A DNA stretch of 64,000 nt from DASZFV01 sp036494575. Lineage in GTDB: Bacteria > Myxococcota_A > Polyangia > Fen-1088. Below the pieces are notes generated by a model, which was not told the origin of the DNA, ran no database searches, and was given only the letters and a program-made list of their open reading frames with translations. The position numbers and the translations under genes were made by a program. Shown here piece after piece: positions 16,559 to 24,972 of the stretch. Every line of letters starts with the position of its first letter. Position 1 is the first letter of the stretch. The stretch is from assembly GCA_036494575.1 (NCBI GenBank), contig DASXOE010000031.1, forward strand, positions 8,659 through 72,658, in the 5' to 3' direction.

Positions 16559-16722
16559 AGGGACGGGGCCCCGTCGGTGAGCGACGCGCGCCGCGGTGTG
16601 GATTGCGTCGGTGAGCCTGGGTGGTCCACCGTGGAGAAATCCGCGCGCTCGCATGTCGCTCGTTTGTGAGGCGCCTTGCCCACAGACCTGTCCACAGCGA
16701 GTGAGGGAGCGCGGGACGCGAC

Positions 16723-18093
16723 TCAGGGCTGACGAAGGTGGCTCTCGATCGTGCCGACGACGCTGCGCACGGTCGGGTCTTCGGCGCACAAGCGCTCGAT
16801 CTTTCGCACGGCGCTGATGACCGTCGAGTGATCCTTGCCGCCGAAGCGGCTGCCGATCTCGGGGAAGCTCATCTTGGTGAGCTTGCGGGCGAGGAACATG
16901 GCGACCATGCGCGGGTGAGCGATGGCGCGGTGGCGCTTCGGACCCTTGAGGTCGTGGAGCTTGACGTCGAAATAGCCGGCGACCTCGCGCTGAATGCTCT
17001 CGATCGTCAGCCCCGTGGGCGTGTTCGCGATGAGCTTCGCGAGCGCGTCCCGGGCGAGCTCGAGGGAGATGGTCTGGCCCTGGAAGGACGCGCGCGCCGC
17101 GAGGCGCAGGAGCGCGCCCTCGAGCTCGCGGACGTTCGTCTTGACGTGCGCGGCGAGGTAGAGCGCGACGTCGTCCGGCAGATCGACCTTGTCGACCTCG
17201 GCCTTGCGCTTGAGGATGGCGACGCGCGTCTCGAGGTCGGGCGTCTCGACCTCGGCGATGAGCCCCCACGTGAAGCGGCTGCGCAGCCGGTCTTCGACGC
17301 CCGGCAGCTCGGCGGGCAACTTGTCCGACGTCAGCACGATCTGCTTGTGCGCGTAGTGGAGGGCGTTGAACGTGTGGAAGAACTCGTCCTGCGTGCTGTC
17401 CTTGTTCGAGAGGAACTGGATGTCATCGACGAGGAGCACGTCGGGCGCGTTCCGGTAGCGCGCGCGGAACTCCTCCATGGAGGAGCTGCCGCCTTGGCGC
17501 TTCTGATGCATCATCGAGCCGATGAAGTCGGTCACGAAGCGCTCGCACGTGATGAACGAGATGTTCCACTCCGGGCGCTGCTGGTGGATCTCGTGGCCGA
17601 TCGCGTGCAAAAGGTGCGTCTTCCCGAGGCCGACCCCGCCGTAGATGAACAGCGGGTTCCAGCGCGTGGCCGGAGTCTCGGCGACCATGCGGGCCGCCGC
17701 GTGCGCGAACTGGTTGGTCGGGCCGACGACGAACTTCTCGAAGGTGTAGCGAGAGACGAGATCCGGCGCCGGCTGCGGCGCGCTCACGGGCGGCGCGATC
17801 GACACGGGGGAAAACCGAGGCGCGCTCGAGGCGTGGCTGGCCGCGAGGACCACGTCCTCGCTCACTTCGAAGTCGACGACGAAGGATTGCTGCGCGCGCG
17901 CTTCGAGATCCTTGAGGATCGAGGGCAGGAAGTTGTCCTCGAACCACTCCTTGTGATACCGGTTCGGCGCCCGCAGCCGGATGTGCCCGTCGCCGATGCC
18001 CACGCACTCGATCGGTCTCAGCCAGAGATCCCGGTGCGCCGGCTTGATCATCGGTTCGATCGAGCGAACCGCCTCGGTCCAGAGCTCAAGCAT
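16723..18093 (-). CDS. dnaA: Chromosomal replication initiator DnaA
   Basis: The 456-residue protein has domain I (about 1-80, starting LWTEAVRSIEPMIKPAHRDLWL), a short Pro-rich linker, and the AAA+ domain with Walker A YGGVGLGKTHLLHAIG (about 151-166) and Walker B VLLVDDIQFL. Domain IV ends in the DNA-recognition signature KMSFPEIGSRFGGKDHSTVI. It binds DnaA boxes and melts the origin. The ATG at 18093 is preferred; an in-frame TTG at 18105 would add four residues. It heads dnaA-dnaN-recF-gyrB. DnaA-box-like sequences lie immediately upstream (18103-18111, 18170-18178), so autoregulation is likely. Confidence 0.97.
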   Translation of the reverse strand: MLELWTEAVRSIEPMIKPAHRDLWLRPIECVGIGDGHIRLRAPNRYHKEWFEDNFLPSILKDLEARAQQSFVVDFEVSEDVVLAASHASSAPRFSPVSIAPPVSAPQPAPDLVSRYTFEKFVVGPTNQFAHAAARMVAETPATRWNPLFIYGGVGLGKTHLLHAIGHEIHQQRPEWNISFITCERFVTDFIGSMMHQKRQGGSSSMEEFRARYRNAPDVLLVDDIQFLSNKDSTQDEFFHTFNALHYAHKQIVLTSDKLPAELPGVEDRLRSRFTWGLIAEVETPDLETRVAILKRKAEVDKVDLPDDVALYLAAHVKTNVRELEGALLRLAARASFQGQTISLELARDALAKLIANTPTGLTIESIQREVAGYFDVKLHDLKGPKRHRAIAHPRMVAMFLARKLTKMSFPEIGSRFGGKDHSTVISAVRKIERLCAEDPTVRSVVGTIESHLRQP

Positions 18094-18169
18094 GTCCGCA
18101 ACCAATCCACAGGGGTGAGCGTTGAAAAACCGTCATGGTATCCGGAGCCTTCACGTGCCTATCCCCCCT

Positions 18170-18178
18170 TTGTCCACA
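18170..18178 (+). promoter_or_regulatory. DnaA box upstream of dnaA
   Basis: TTGTCCACA, one base from TTATCCACA and identical to the form used in some GC-rich bacteria. It lies 77 bases before the dnaA ATG. This suggests DnaA autoregulation or an upstream origin arm. Confidence 0.6.
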
Positions 18179-18437
18179 GCAAACGGCATACGGAGACTCA
18201 AACCGGAGCGCCGCATCCGAGTCCCCCTCGTCCCTTCGTGAGCGTTCGCTTGGTGGTGTGCTGCGCTGGAAACTTTGCCCGCGCGGCAGCGCGAGGCGAG
18301 GAGAGTGTGTATCAGAGCGCTTCGAAGACCATCAAGCGTCATTCCTTGGGTGATGTGAAGACGCCGAAGATCAGAGCAGAATTATTTTTTCGGGGCGCGC
18401 GAGAGACCGCCGCTCCGCGCGCTCCTTCCGCGTCGAT

Positions 18438-18453
18438 CCGATTTCTAAATCGG
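18438..18453. repeat. Short perfect inverted repeat
   Basis: CCGATTT and AAATCGG around a CT spacer. It may be an operator or hairpin. It is not followed by a T-run and lies far from both coding starts. Confidence 0.4.
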
Positions 18454-18768
18454 CGAAGGCTCATGCGTTTTTGGGAAACGATCGAGCAACACTTTCGACG
18501 CGCTCTGGTTTCAAGGCAAATTCGATCGCGCAAGCGCGGAAGCTCCCATGAAATGGGCGCTGGCGCGATCGTGGAACCTGCGATCGAGACCGCGTCGACG
18601 GAGACGAGCGAAGACGCGTGCGCTCTCTGCCGAACCTCCCGTCGGAGACTGCGCATCGCGGACGACGCGTTTCGAAAATCTCTGTCGAGCGCGGCGATGT
18701 CGTGCCCGGCGTGCGTCGCGCCTTAGCCCGTCTTCGCGAGCCTTGGGCCGGTACCTGAGATGGGTGCG

Positions 18769-18797
18769 TTGACACCGCCCAGGCAGGATGTTATGCA
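18769..18797 (+). promoter_or_regulatory. Sigma-70-type promoter of rpmH-rnpA-yidD-yidC
   Basis: TTGACA (18769-18774) is a perfect -35. TATGCA (18792-18797) is a partial -10 after the ideal 17-base spacer. The predicted transcript would start about 40 bases before the rpmH start. Confidence 0.6.
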
Positions 18798-18842
18798 AAG
18801 CGCCCTTTTCCGAGTCGACAGGCTCGGCGCCGGGAGGCAGTC

Positions 18843-18992
18843 TTGAAGAGAACGTTCCAACCCCACCGCAAGAGTCGCAAGCGCACGCATGGATTTCGCA
18901 AGCGCATGAAGACGCGCGCGGGGCGCGAGATTCTTCGTCGAAGGCGGCGCAAGGGCCGCCGGCAGTTGACCGTCACGGTCTCGAAGAAGTAG
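18843..18992 (+). CDS. rpmH: 50S ribosomal protein L34
   Basis: Translation from a TTG at 18843 gives 49 residues beginning MKRTFQPHRKSRKRTHGF, then RKRMKTRAGREILRRRR and ending VSKK: an unmistakable L34. The TTG follows GGGAGG at 18832-18837. No ATG fits. L34 binds 23S rRNA. rpmH leads the rpmH-rnpA-yidD-yidC operon, with rnpA starting 5 bases after its stop. The rare start codon could limit synthesis. Confidence 0.96.
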   Translation: MKRTFQPHRKSRKRTHGFRKRMKTRAGREILRRRRRKGRRQLTVTVSKK

Positions 18993-18997
18993 CGGCC

Positions 18998-19354
18998 ATG
19001 TCCGGCGAGGGTCTCCCGCGCGCGCGCCGCGTGCGCAAGCGCGCCGAGTACCTTGCGATCCAGGGCTCGGGCCGCCGCATCGCGGGAGATCACTATATGT
19101 TGTTCGCGCGCCGCGCCGAGGGCGAGCCCGGTCCAGCGCGGCTGGGAGTCACCGTGAGCCGGAAGGTGGGGGGGGCCGTGCGGCGCAACCAGGTCAAACG
19201 TTGGGTGAAGGAGAGCTGCCGCCGCATTCAACGGGAGCTTCCGGCCGGCCTGGACCTCGTCGTCGTGGCCCGGCCCTCGGCCGCGCACGCGGGATACGGG
19301 CCGACAGCCGCCGAGCTTGCTAACCTCGCCCGGCGGCTGCGCGGTAACAGATGA
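18998..19354 (+). CDS. rnpA: Ribonuclease P protein component
   Basis: The 118-residue basic protein carries the RnpA signature RRNQVKRWVKESCRR (RNR motif) after LGVTVSRKVGGAV, with RVRKRAEYLAIQ at the N-terminus. It helps the catalytic RNA bind pre-tRNA. The ATG at 18998 lies five bases after the rpmH stop. Its own stop overlaps the yidD start (ATGA). The RNA component rnpB is not in the window. Motif order and length are typical. Confidence 0.95.
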   Translation: MSGEGLPRARRVRKRAEYLAIQGSGRRIAGDHYMLFARRAEGEPGPARLGVTVSRKVGGAVRRNQVKRWVKESCRRIQRELPAGLDLVVVARPSAAHAGYGPTAAELANLARRLRGNR

Positions 19355-19584
19355 AACGATTCGTCCTCCTCCTCCTCCGGCTCTATCGGCGGGTCGTGTC
19401 CCCGGCCGTCGGGCCCTGCTGCCGGTTCGAGCCCAGCTGCTCGGCGTACGCCGAGGAGGCGATCGCCACCCACGGCGTTCTGCGCGGGCTCCGGCTCGCG
19501 GGCTGGCGCCTCCTGCGCTGTCATCCTTTTTCACGCGCGGGCCTCGACCCCGTGCCGCCGCGCGCGCACTGGACGTCGTCTTGA
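19351..19584 (+). CDS. yidD: Membrane protein insertion efficiency factor YidD
   Basis: The 77-residue protein has the YidD pattern: an amphipathic N-terminus, then CCRFEPSCSAYAEEAI with its conserved cysteines, HGVLRGLRLAGWRLLRCHPF and DPVP near the end. It is a peripheral inner-membrane protein thought to assist YidC. Start and stop overlap rnpA and yidC respectively (ATGA and TGATG), which indicates tight translational coupling. Confidence 0.95.
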   Translation: MKRFVLLLLRLYRRVVSPAVGPCCRFEPSCSAYAEEAIATHGVLRGLRLAGWRLLRCHPFSRAGLDPVPPRAHWTSS

Positions 19585-21212
19585 TGGAAAAGCGAGTCAT
19601 CATCGCGATCATCCTGTGCGTCGGCGTGCTGATGGCGTGGTCGAAGCTCGTCCCGCCGCCCGCGCCGTCGCATCCGACGCCGGGCACGCAGTCTGCGCCG
19701 TCGGCCGCCGTCCCTGGGGCCGCGCCGCCGGGCGCGGGTGGACCGGCGCCGTCGGGCGCCGCCAACCAGCCCGAGCAAGAGGTGGAGCTCTCGACGCCGG
19801 ACGTTCGCTTCGTCTTCTCGAATATTGGCGGCACCGTCAAGCACGCGCAGCTCCGGGATCCGAAGTTCCGCGAGCGGCCCGGCGATGCGCAGAGCGGCCA
19901 CGACGTCGTGACGACGCGCGATACCGGCAACGCCGCTCTCCGCACGACCTTCCCGGGCGCGACGTTCCCCGCGCTCGCCGGAGCCTGGCAGGTCTCCCGA
20001 CCCGCGGCCGACGTCGTGTCGTTCGTCGCCGAGAACGCCGACGTGCGCGTGGAGAAGCGTTATCGCGCGGACACGACGCGTTACAGGCTGCACCTCGACG
20101 TCATCGTCTCGAACAAGAGCGCCAAGAACGAGGACCATCATCTGGCGCTGCACCTGGCCGGCCGCCAGGATCCCCAGAAGAAGGGCGGAGGTTTCTTCTC
20201 CGGGGGGGCCACCAACCAGAGCTCGCTGCTCTGCTACGTCAGCGGCTCCCGCCTGGCCGATCGGGTTGCGATCGAGAAGGTCGCCAAGGACCCCCTCGAC
20301 AAGCTCGGAAACATCCGCTGGATAGGGGTAGACGAGAAATTCTTCCTGCTGGCCGCCGTGCCCTATCCGGAGCCGACGCCACAGGATCGGAGCTGCAAGA
20401 CGCTCTCAGAGGATGGTGTCGTCGGCGAGGTCGTGCTCGCGTTCACCGAGCGGTCCGTGCCGCCACAGGGTTCGACGAGCTATGCCTTTTCGATCTTCGC
20501 GGGCCCGAAGGTCGTGGACGATTTGTCCGAGGTGCAGCCGGGCGGCGTCGACGCCGACCTCGACAAGGCCGTCGACGTCACGCTGGCTTGGCTCTCACAC
20601 CCGATCCTCGTCCTCCTGAAGTTCTTTCACCGCTTCGCCCACAACTGGGGCGTCGCCATCATCCTGCTGACGCTGTTCATCAAGCTGCTCACCTTCTACC
20701 CGACGCAGAAGTCGATGCTCTCGGCCAAGAAGATGCAAAAGCTCGCGCCGAAGATGAACGCCATCCGCAAGAAGTACGAGAACGACCGCCAGCGCCAGTC
20801 AGTCGAGACGATGAACCTCTATAAGGCGCACGGCGTCTCGCCCTTCGGCGGGTGCCTGCCGAGCCTCATCCAGATGCCGATCTGGATCGCTCTCTACTCG
20901 ACGCTGAACTACGCGGTCGAGCTCTACCGCGCGCCGTTCATCTTCCACATCCACGACCTCACGGATAAGGATCCTTTTTACATCACGCCCCTGCTCATGG
21001 GCGGCGTCATGTTCCTGCAGATGCGCATGTCGCCCGCGTCGCCCGACGGCCAGCAGCAGCAGATGATGCAGCTCATGATGCCCATCATGTTCACGGCGTT
21101 CTCGCTCGTGCTGCCCTCCGGGCTGGCGCTCTACATGCTGACGAGCTACCTCATTGGCATCCTCCAGCAGCTCTACATCAACCACGTCGACCGCAAGACA
21201 GCGGCGGTCTGA
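19584..21212 (+). CDS. yidC: Membrane protein insertase YidC
   Basis: The 542-residue Gram-negative form has an N-terminal membrane segment (RVIIAIILCVGVLMAW), a Pro/Ala linker, a periplasmic beta-sandwich domain (about 65-320), and the C-terminal insertase core with about five membrane segments starting HNWGVAIILLTLFIKLLTF. It also has FPTQ-like YPTQKSM, the cytosolic KMQKLAPKMNAIRKKY helical loop and PSLIQMPIWIALYSTL. It inserts proteins alone or with SecYEG. The ATG at 19584 overlaps the yidD stop by one base. Unlike many genomes, khpB and mnmE do not follow. Confidence 0.96.
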   Translation: MEKRVIIAIILCVGVLMAWSKLVPPPAPSHPTPGTQSAPSAAVPGAAPPGAGGPAPSGAANQPEQEVELSTPDVRFVFSNIGGTVKHAQLRDPKFRERPGDAQSGHDVVTTRDTGNAALRTTFPGATFPALAGAWQVSRPAADVVSFVAENADVRVEKRYRADTTRYRLHLDVIVSNKSAKNEDHHLALHLAGRQDPQKKGGGFFSGGATNQSSLLCYVSGSRLADRVAIEKVAKDPLDKLGNIRWIGVDEKFFLLAAVPYPEPTPQDRSCKTLSEDGVVGEVVLAFTERSVPPQGSTSYAFSIFAGPKVVDDLSEVQPGGVDADLDKAVDVTLAWLSHPILVLLKFFHRFAHNWGVAIILLTLFIKLLTFYPTQKSMLSAKKMQKLAPKMNAIRKKYENDRQRQSVETMNLYKAHGVSPFGGCLPSLIQMPIWIALYSTLNYAVELYRAPFIFHIHDLTDKDPFYITPLLMGGVMFLQMRMSPASPDGQQQQMMQLMMPIMFTAFSLVLPSGLALYMLTSYLIGILQQLYINHVDRKTAAV

Positions 21213-21264
21213 GGGCCGTGCGCGCGGCGCCCCGAGCGCGGGGATCGTGGTAGGGTCCCTCGAG

Positions 21265-21591
21265 ATGTCGGCGCGCCTCCCACAGCTGCAGGTCGAGCTC
21301 CGCGGTGTGCGCGGCCGCCTCGAAGAATGGGCGCGCCGCCTGGGCGCGCTGCGGGAGGGCACGGCGAAGGACACGGCTCAGGGCACCGTTCAGGGCACCG
21401 TTCAGGGCACTACGAAGGGCGGTCGAGAGGGCGCCGGTCACGCTGAGGCGACGTCCGCGCTGGCCGAGGGGCCGCGCGTTCCGCCGGCGCCGCTGTTCCA
21501 CGGTCTCGGACCGGGCGGCACCGCGCTCGAGGACGTCGAGCTCCACTTCGAGGTGCTCGACACCGAGGATCCGGGCTCCGGAGGCCGATGA
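21265..21591 (+). CDS. Small hypothetical protein upstream of trmB
   Basis: The 108-residue product is unrecognised. Residues 1-30 are a charged probable helix (LPQLQVELRGVRGRLEEW). A stretch encoded by a 12-bp tandem repeat gives AQGTVQGTVQGTTKGG (about 38-53). The C-terminal part is acidic (ALEDVELHFEVLDTEDPG). It starts 53 bases after yidC and ends 34 bases before the chosen trmB start. No clear ribosome site is seen. Composition favours this frame over the Arg-rich shadows in the others, but no homologue is recalled. Confidence 0.5.
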   Translation: MSARLPQLQVELRGVRGRLEEWARRLGALREGTAKDTAQGTVQGTVQGTTKGGREGAGHAEATSALAEGPRVPPAPLFHGLGPGGTALEDVELHFEVLDTEDPGSGGR

Positions 21592-21625
21592 CGAGGCCGA
21601 TGACCCGCTTCGTTCCGCGCTCGAC

Positions 21626-22249
21626 ATGCCGCGCATCCGTCAGCACGTCAACCCGCTGAAGTCGGATCTTCTCGAGATAGCCGACGTGCCGCGCATCGCT
21701 GCCGCGGCCGGCCAGGCGCTCGAAGTCGAGCTCGGCGCCGCTGAGGCTCACTTCCTCATCGATCTGGCGCGCGCCGATCGGGAGACGCTCTTCGCGGGCG
21801 TGGAGATCCGCCGCGAGCTCGTGACGTTCACGAACGGCGAGCTCGCGCGCGCGGGACTGCCGAACGTGCGCCTCGTCTTCGCCAACATGTCCGTCGATAT
21901 GCGGCGGCTCTTCGCGGCCGGCAGCGTCCGCCGCTTCTTCCTGAACTTCCCCGACCCGTGGTTCAAGACGCGCCAGCACAAGCGCCGCGTCATCGGGCCC
22001 GAGCTCATGCAGGAGATCCACCGCGCGCTCGCGCCGGGCGGCGAGCTGTTCGTGCAAACCGACATCTTCGCCCTGGCGCTCGAGGCCATGGGCGCTCTCG
22101 AGGGCATGGCGCCCGCGCGCTTCGCCAACGCGCACGCTCCCTGGAGCTTCCTGCCCGCGAACCCGTACGCCGCGAAGTCGCGCCGCGAGCGCCAGTGCGA
22201 GGGCGAGGGCACGCGCGTGTGGCGCCTGCTGTATACGAGCTGCGGCTAG
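21626..22249 (+). CDS. trmB: tRNA (guanine-N7) methyltransferase TrmB
   Basis: The 207-residue enzyme methylates G46 in the tRNA variable loop. It carries the family motifs FAGVEIRRELV and NFPDPWFKTRQHKRRVI, the latter matching NFPDPWPKKRHxKRR. The SAM loop reads VELGAAEAHFLIDLA rather than the usual EIGSGxGxFL, a divergent glycine loop. The ATG at 21626 (MPRIRQHVNP) was chosen; the upstream in-frame region is Arg-rich shadow. It ends two bases from the uvrB stop, convergently. Confidence 0.9.
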   Translation: MPRIRQHVNPLKSDLLEIADVPRIAAAAGQALEVELGAAEAHFLIDLARADRETLFAGVEIRRELVTFTNGELARAGLPNVRLVFANMSVDMRRLFAAGSVRRFFLNFPDPWFKTRQHKRRVIGPELMQEIHRALAPGGELFVQTDIFALALEAMGALEGMAPARFANAHAPWSFLPANPYAAKSRRERQCEGEGTRVWRLLYTSCG

Positions 22250-22251
22250 CG

Positions 22252-24264
22252 CTATCCGAGCGCCACCCGGAGGTCTTCGAGGTCCTTGAGCCGGTCGCGC
22301 ACGATGGCGGCCTTCTCGAACTCGAGCGCCTCGGAGAGGTCGAACATCTCCCGTTTGAGCGCCGAGATGATCGACGGCAGCTCCTCGAGGGGGATGTCGC
22401 TGCCGCCCTTGCCCCTACCCTTGGCCTTCACGATCGGCTTGGTGACGTCGACGAAGTCGTCCTGCGCCGTGCCCTCGAGGGCCTGGATGGCCTTCTCGAT
22501 CGTCTTGGGCGTGATGCCGTGCTTCTGGTTGTAAAGCTGCTGGGCCTCGCGGCGGCGCGCCGTCTCGCCGATGGCCTTCTTCATCGAGTCGGTCTCGCGA
22601 TCGGCGTACATGATGACCTTACCGCGCACGTTGCGGGCCGCCCGCCCGATCGTCTGGATGAGCGAGCGCTCGGCGCGCAGGAAGCCTTCTTTGTCGGCGT
22701 CGAGGATGGCGACGAGCGAGACCTCGGGCAGGTCGAGGCCCTCGCGCAGCAGGTTGATGCCCACGAGCACGTCGAACTCGCCGAGGCGCAGGTCGCGCAG
22801 GATCTCGATGCGCTCGAGCGTGTCGATGTCCGAATGCAGGTAGCGCACGCGCACGCCGAGCTCGGCGTAGTACTCCGTGAGATCCTCCGCCATGCGCTTC
22901 GTGAGCGTCGTCACGAGGACGCGCTCGTTCGCCTTCACTCGAAGGCGGATCTCGCCGAGCAAGTCGTCGACCTGCTGGCCCACGGGGCGCACCTCGATCT
23001 CGGGATCGAGCAGGCCCGTGGGGCGAATGATCTGCGAGACGACGACGCCCTGGGCGGCCGAGAGCTCGTACTCGGCCGGCGTCGCCGAGACGAAGACCTT
23101 CTGCGTCGTGCGCGACTCCCATTCGTCGAAGCGCAGCGGGCGATTGTCGAGCGCCGACGGCAGGCGGAAGCCGAAGTCTACGAGCGTCTCCTTGCGCGAG
23201 CGGTCGCCCTTGAACATGGCCGAGATCTGCGGAACGGTCTGGTGCGACTCGTCGACGAAGAGCAAGTAGTCCTTGGGGAAGTAGTCGAGGAGCGTGGGCG
23301 GCGGCTCGCCGGGCGCGCGCCCCGACAGGTGGCGCGAATAGTTCTCGATGCCCTTGCAGCGGCCCATCTGCTCGAGCATCTCGAGGTCGTAGAGCGTGCG
23401 CTGCGAGAGGCGCTGCTCCTCGACGAGCTTGTTCTGCGCCTTGAGCTCCGAGAGCCGCCCCCGCAGCTCCTCCTTGATGCCGGTCATGGCCTTCGTGAGG
23501 CGGTCGGCGGGCGTGACGTAGTGCGAGCCGGGGAAGATCGAGACCTCGTCGATCTTGCGCAGGATCTTGCCGCGCAGGGGATCGACCTCGGAGATGGCGT
23601 CGATCTCGTCGCCGAACCACTCGACGCGGATGGCCTTCTCGCGCTCGTAGGCCGGGAAGATCTCGACGGTGTCGCCGCGGACGCGGAACGTACCGCGCGA
23701 GAAGTCGACGTCGTTGCGCTCGTACTGGATCTCGATGAGGCGGCGCAGCACGGCGTCGCGGCGGACCTCGAGGCCGCGCGCGAGGTCGAGCTTCATGCCG
23801 AGGTAGGCCTCGGCGGCGCCGATGCCGTAGATGCACGAGACCGAGGCAACGATGAGGACGTCGCGGCGCGTGAGGAGGGCGTACGTCGCCGCGTGGCGCA
23901 TGCGGTCGATCTCCTCGTTGATGAGCGAGTCCTTCTCGATGTACGTGTCCGTCGAGGGGACGTAGGCCTCGGGCTGGTAGTAGTCGTAATAGCTCACGAA
24001 GTAGTGGATGGCGTTGTCGGGGTAGAGGCCCTTGAACTCGCCGTAGAGCTGGTGCGCGAGCGTCTTGTTGTGCGCGATGACGAGCGTGGGCCGCTGGATC
24101 TGCTCGACGACCTGGGCGACCGTGAAGGTCTTGCCGCTGCCCGTGATGCCCAGCAGCACCTGGGCGGCATCGCCCCGCCGGATGCCCTCGATGAGCTCCT
24201 TGATGGCGCGGGGCTGGTCGCCCATGGGCTTGAGGTCGGTCTTGAGGGCGAATGGCGTCGGCAA
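22252..24264 (-). CDS. uvrB: Excinuclease ABC subunit B
   Basis: The 670-residue helicase-like damage verifier has Walker A GITGSGKTFTVAQV, the beta-hairpin region YYDYYQPEAYVPSTDTYIEK, the DESH-box FVDESHQT, motifs V and VI (VGINLLREGLDLPEVSLV and QTIGRAARNVRGKVIMY), and a C-terminal UVR motif (MFDLSEALEFEKAAIVRD) that contacts UvrC. The start is divergent from thiE with 22 bases between, so both promoters overlap. uvrA and uvrC are elsewhere. All motifs are intact. Confidence 0.98.
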   Translation of the reverse strand: MPTPFALKTDLKPMGDQPRAIKELIEGIRRGDAAQVLLGITGSGKTFTVAQVVEQIQRPTLVIAHNKTLAHQLYGEFKGLYPDNAIHYFVSYYDYYQPEAYVPSTDTYIEKDSLINEEIDRMRHAATYALLTRRDVLIVASVSCIYGIGAAEAYLGMKLDLARGLEVRRDAVLRRLIEIQYERNDVDFSRGTFRVRGDTVEIFPAYEREKAIRVEWFGDEIDAISEVDPLRGKILRKIDEVSIFPGSHYVTPADRLTKAMTGIKEELRGRLSELKAQNKLVEEQRLSQRTLYDLEMLEQMGRCKGIENYSRHLSGRAPGEPPPTLLDYFPKDYLLFVDESHQTVPQISAMFKGDRSRKETLVDFGFRLPSALDNRPLRFDEWESRTTQKVFVSATPAEYELSAAQGVVVSQIIRPTGLLDPEIEVRPVGQQVDDLLGEIRLRVKANERVLVTTLTKRMAEDLTEYYAELGVRVRYLHSDIDTLERIEILRDLRLGEFDVLVGINLLREGLDLPEVSLVAILDADKEGFLRAERSLIQTIGRAARNVRGKVIMYADRETDSMKKAIGETARRREAQQLYNQKHGITPKTIEKAIQALEGTAQDDFVDVTKPIVKAKGRGKGGSDIPLEELPSIISALKREMFDLSEALEFEKAAIVRDRLKDLEDLRVALG

Positions 24265-24286
24265 GGGCCGTATAGTCTACGCCATC

Positions 24287-24943
24287 GTGGAGCGGCCGGA
24301 TTGGATTCGCGGGTACTACGCGATCGTCGACGTCAAGCCGGACGCGCTGGACGACCTCGCTGCGTTGGAGACGACAACGGTGAAGAGGCTCGCCGCGGGA
24401 CCGTGCTGCCTCCAGCTTCGCGCCAAGGGTGCGGACGGCGCGGCGACCTGCGCGGCGGCCCTCCGGATGCGTCACCTGTGCCGGGCGGCGGGCGTGCCCT
24501 TTTGTGTCAACGATCGCCTCGACGTCGCGCTGGCCGTCGGCGCCGAGGTCGTCCACCTCGGTCAGGACGACCTGCCGCTCGCCGAGGCGCGCCGCGTGCG
24601 GACGCTCGCGAAGGCGGAGCGAATGCTCATCGGTTTTTCGACCCACAACCGCGCCCAGGCGCTCGCGGCGGTCGAGGGTGGCGCCGACTACATCGGCTTC
24701 GGCCCGGTCTTCTCGACGGCCAGCAAGGCCAACCCGGACCCGACGGTCGGGCTCGCGACGCTCGCGGAAATCTGCCGCGTCGTGAGCGTTCCGGTCGTCG
24801 CCATCGGCGGCATCGGCCTCGAGTCGGTCTCGGCCGTCGCGCGCGCGGGCGCCGCCGCCGCCGCCGTCATCGCCGCGATGGAAGGGGCGGCCGACTCCAC
24901 CGCGGCTGGGCGCGCGTTCGCGCACGCGTTCGCGCGCCGTTAG
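24287..24943 (+). CDS. thiE: Thiamine-phosphate synthase ThiE
   Basis: The 218-residue TIM barrel couples HMP-PP to the thiazole phosphate to make thiamine phosphate. It shows CLQLRAKGAD (diphosphate-contacting Arg and Lys), FCVNDRLDVALAVGAEVVHLGQDDLP with its metal-binding Asp residues, GPVFSTASKANPDPTVGL, and VPVVAIGGIGLESV, the phosphate-binding turn. The start is inferred as GTG at 24287, because the frame upstream runs into the divergent uvrB gene. A TATAGT sequence about 17 bases before could be a -10 element. No other thi gene is near. Confidence 0.93.
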   Translation: MERPDWIRGYYAIVDVKPDALDDLAALETTTVKRLAAGPCCLQLRAKGADGAATCAAALRMRHLCRAAGVPFCVNDRLDVALAVGAEVVHLGQDDLPLAEARRVRTLAKAERMLIGFSTHNRAQALAAVEGGADYIGFGPVFSTASKANPDPTVGLATLAEICRVVSVPVVAIGGIGLESVSAVARAGAAAAAVIAAMEGAADSTAAGRAFAHAFARR

Positions 24944-24972
24944 AAGCCCATCTGCCTAATGGCAGCGGGCTC

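Larger units (their letters stand above)
16437..16722. other. oriC: Candidate oriC between dnaN and dnaA
   Basis: This 286-base gap holds a very AT-rich block (about 16490-16526), exceptional in this GC-rich DNA and a good candidate unwinding element. Around it are DnaA-box-like 9-mers: TGTGGAGAA at 16550-16558 (reverse TTCTCCACA, one mismatch to TTATCCACA), a weaker copy at 16630-16638, TTGCCCACA at 16676-16684 and CTGTCCACA at 16688-16696. The dnaA-dnaN gap is a usual origin site. The dnaA-rpmH gap is the competing candidate. Confidence 0.6.
18106..18842. other. Long non-coding region between dnaA and rpmH
   Basis: I see no credible gene in these 737 bases; open frames on either strand lack family motifs. 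The dnaA side holds a DnaA box (18170-18178) and the weaker CAATCCACA at 18103-18111. The middle is less GC-rich than its neighbours and contains a T-run near 18385 and the hairpin palindrome at 18438-18453. The rpmH side holds a good promoter (18769-18797). It is the dnaA/rpmH divergent control region and an alternative origin site. Confidence 0.6.

Noticed and set aside
16738..18726. Plus-strand open frame of 662 codons opposite dnaA
   Set aside because: Runs antisense to dnaA with biased Asp/Arg/Val composition, as expected for GC-rich shadow frames.
18461..18775. Small minus-strand open frame in the dnaA-rpmH gap
   Set aside because: No motif, atypical composition and no ribosome site; treated as non-coding.
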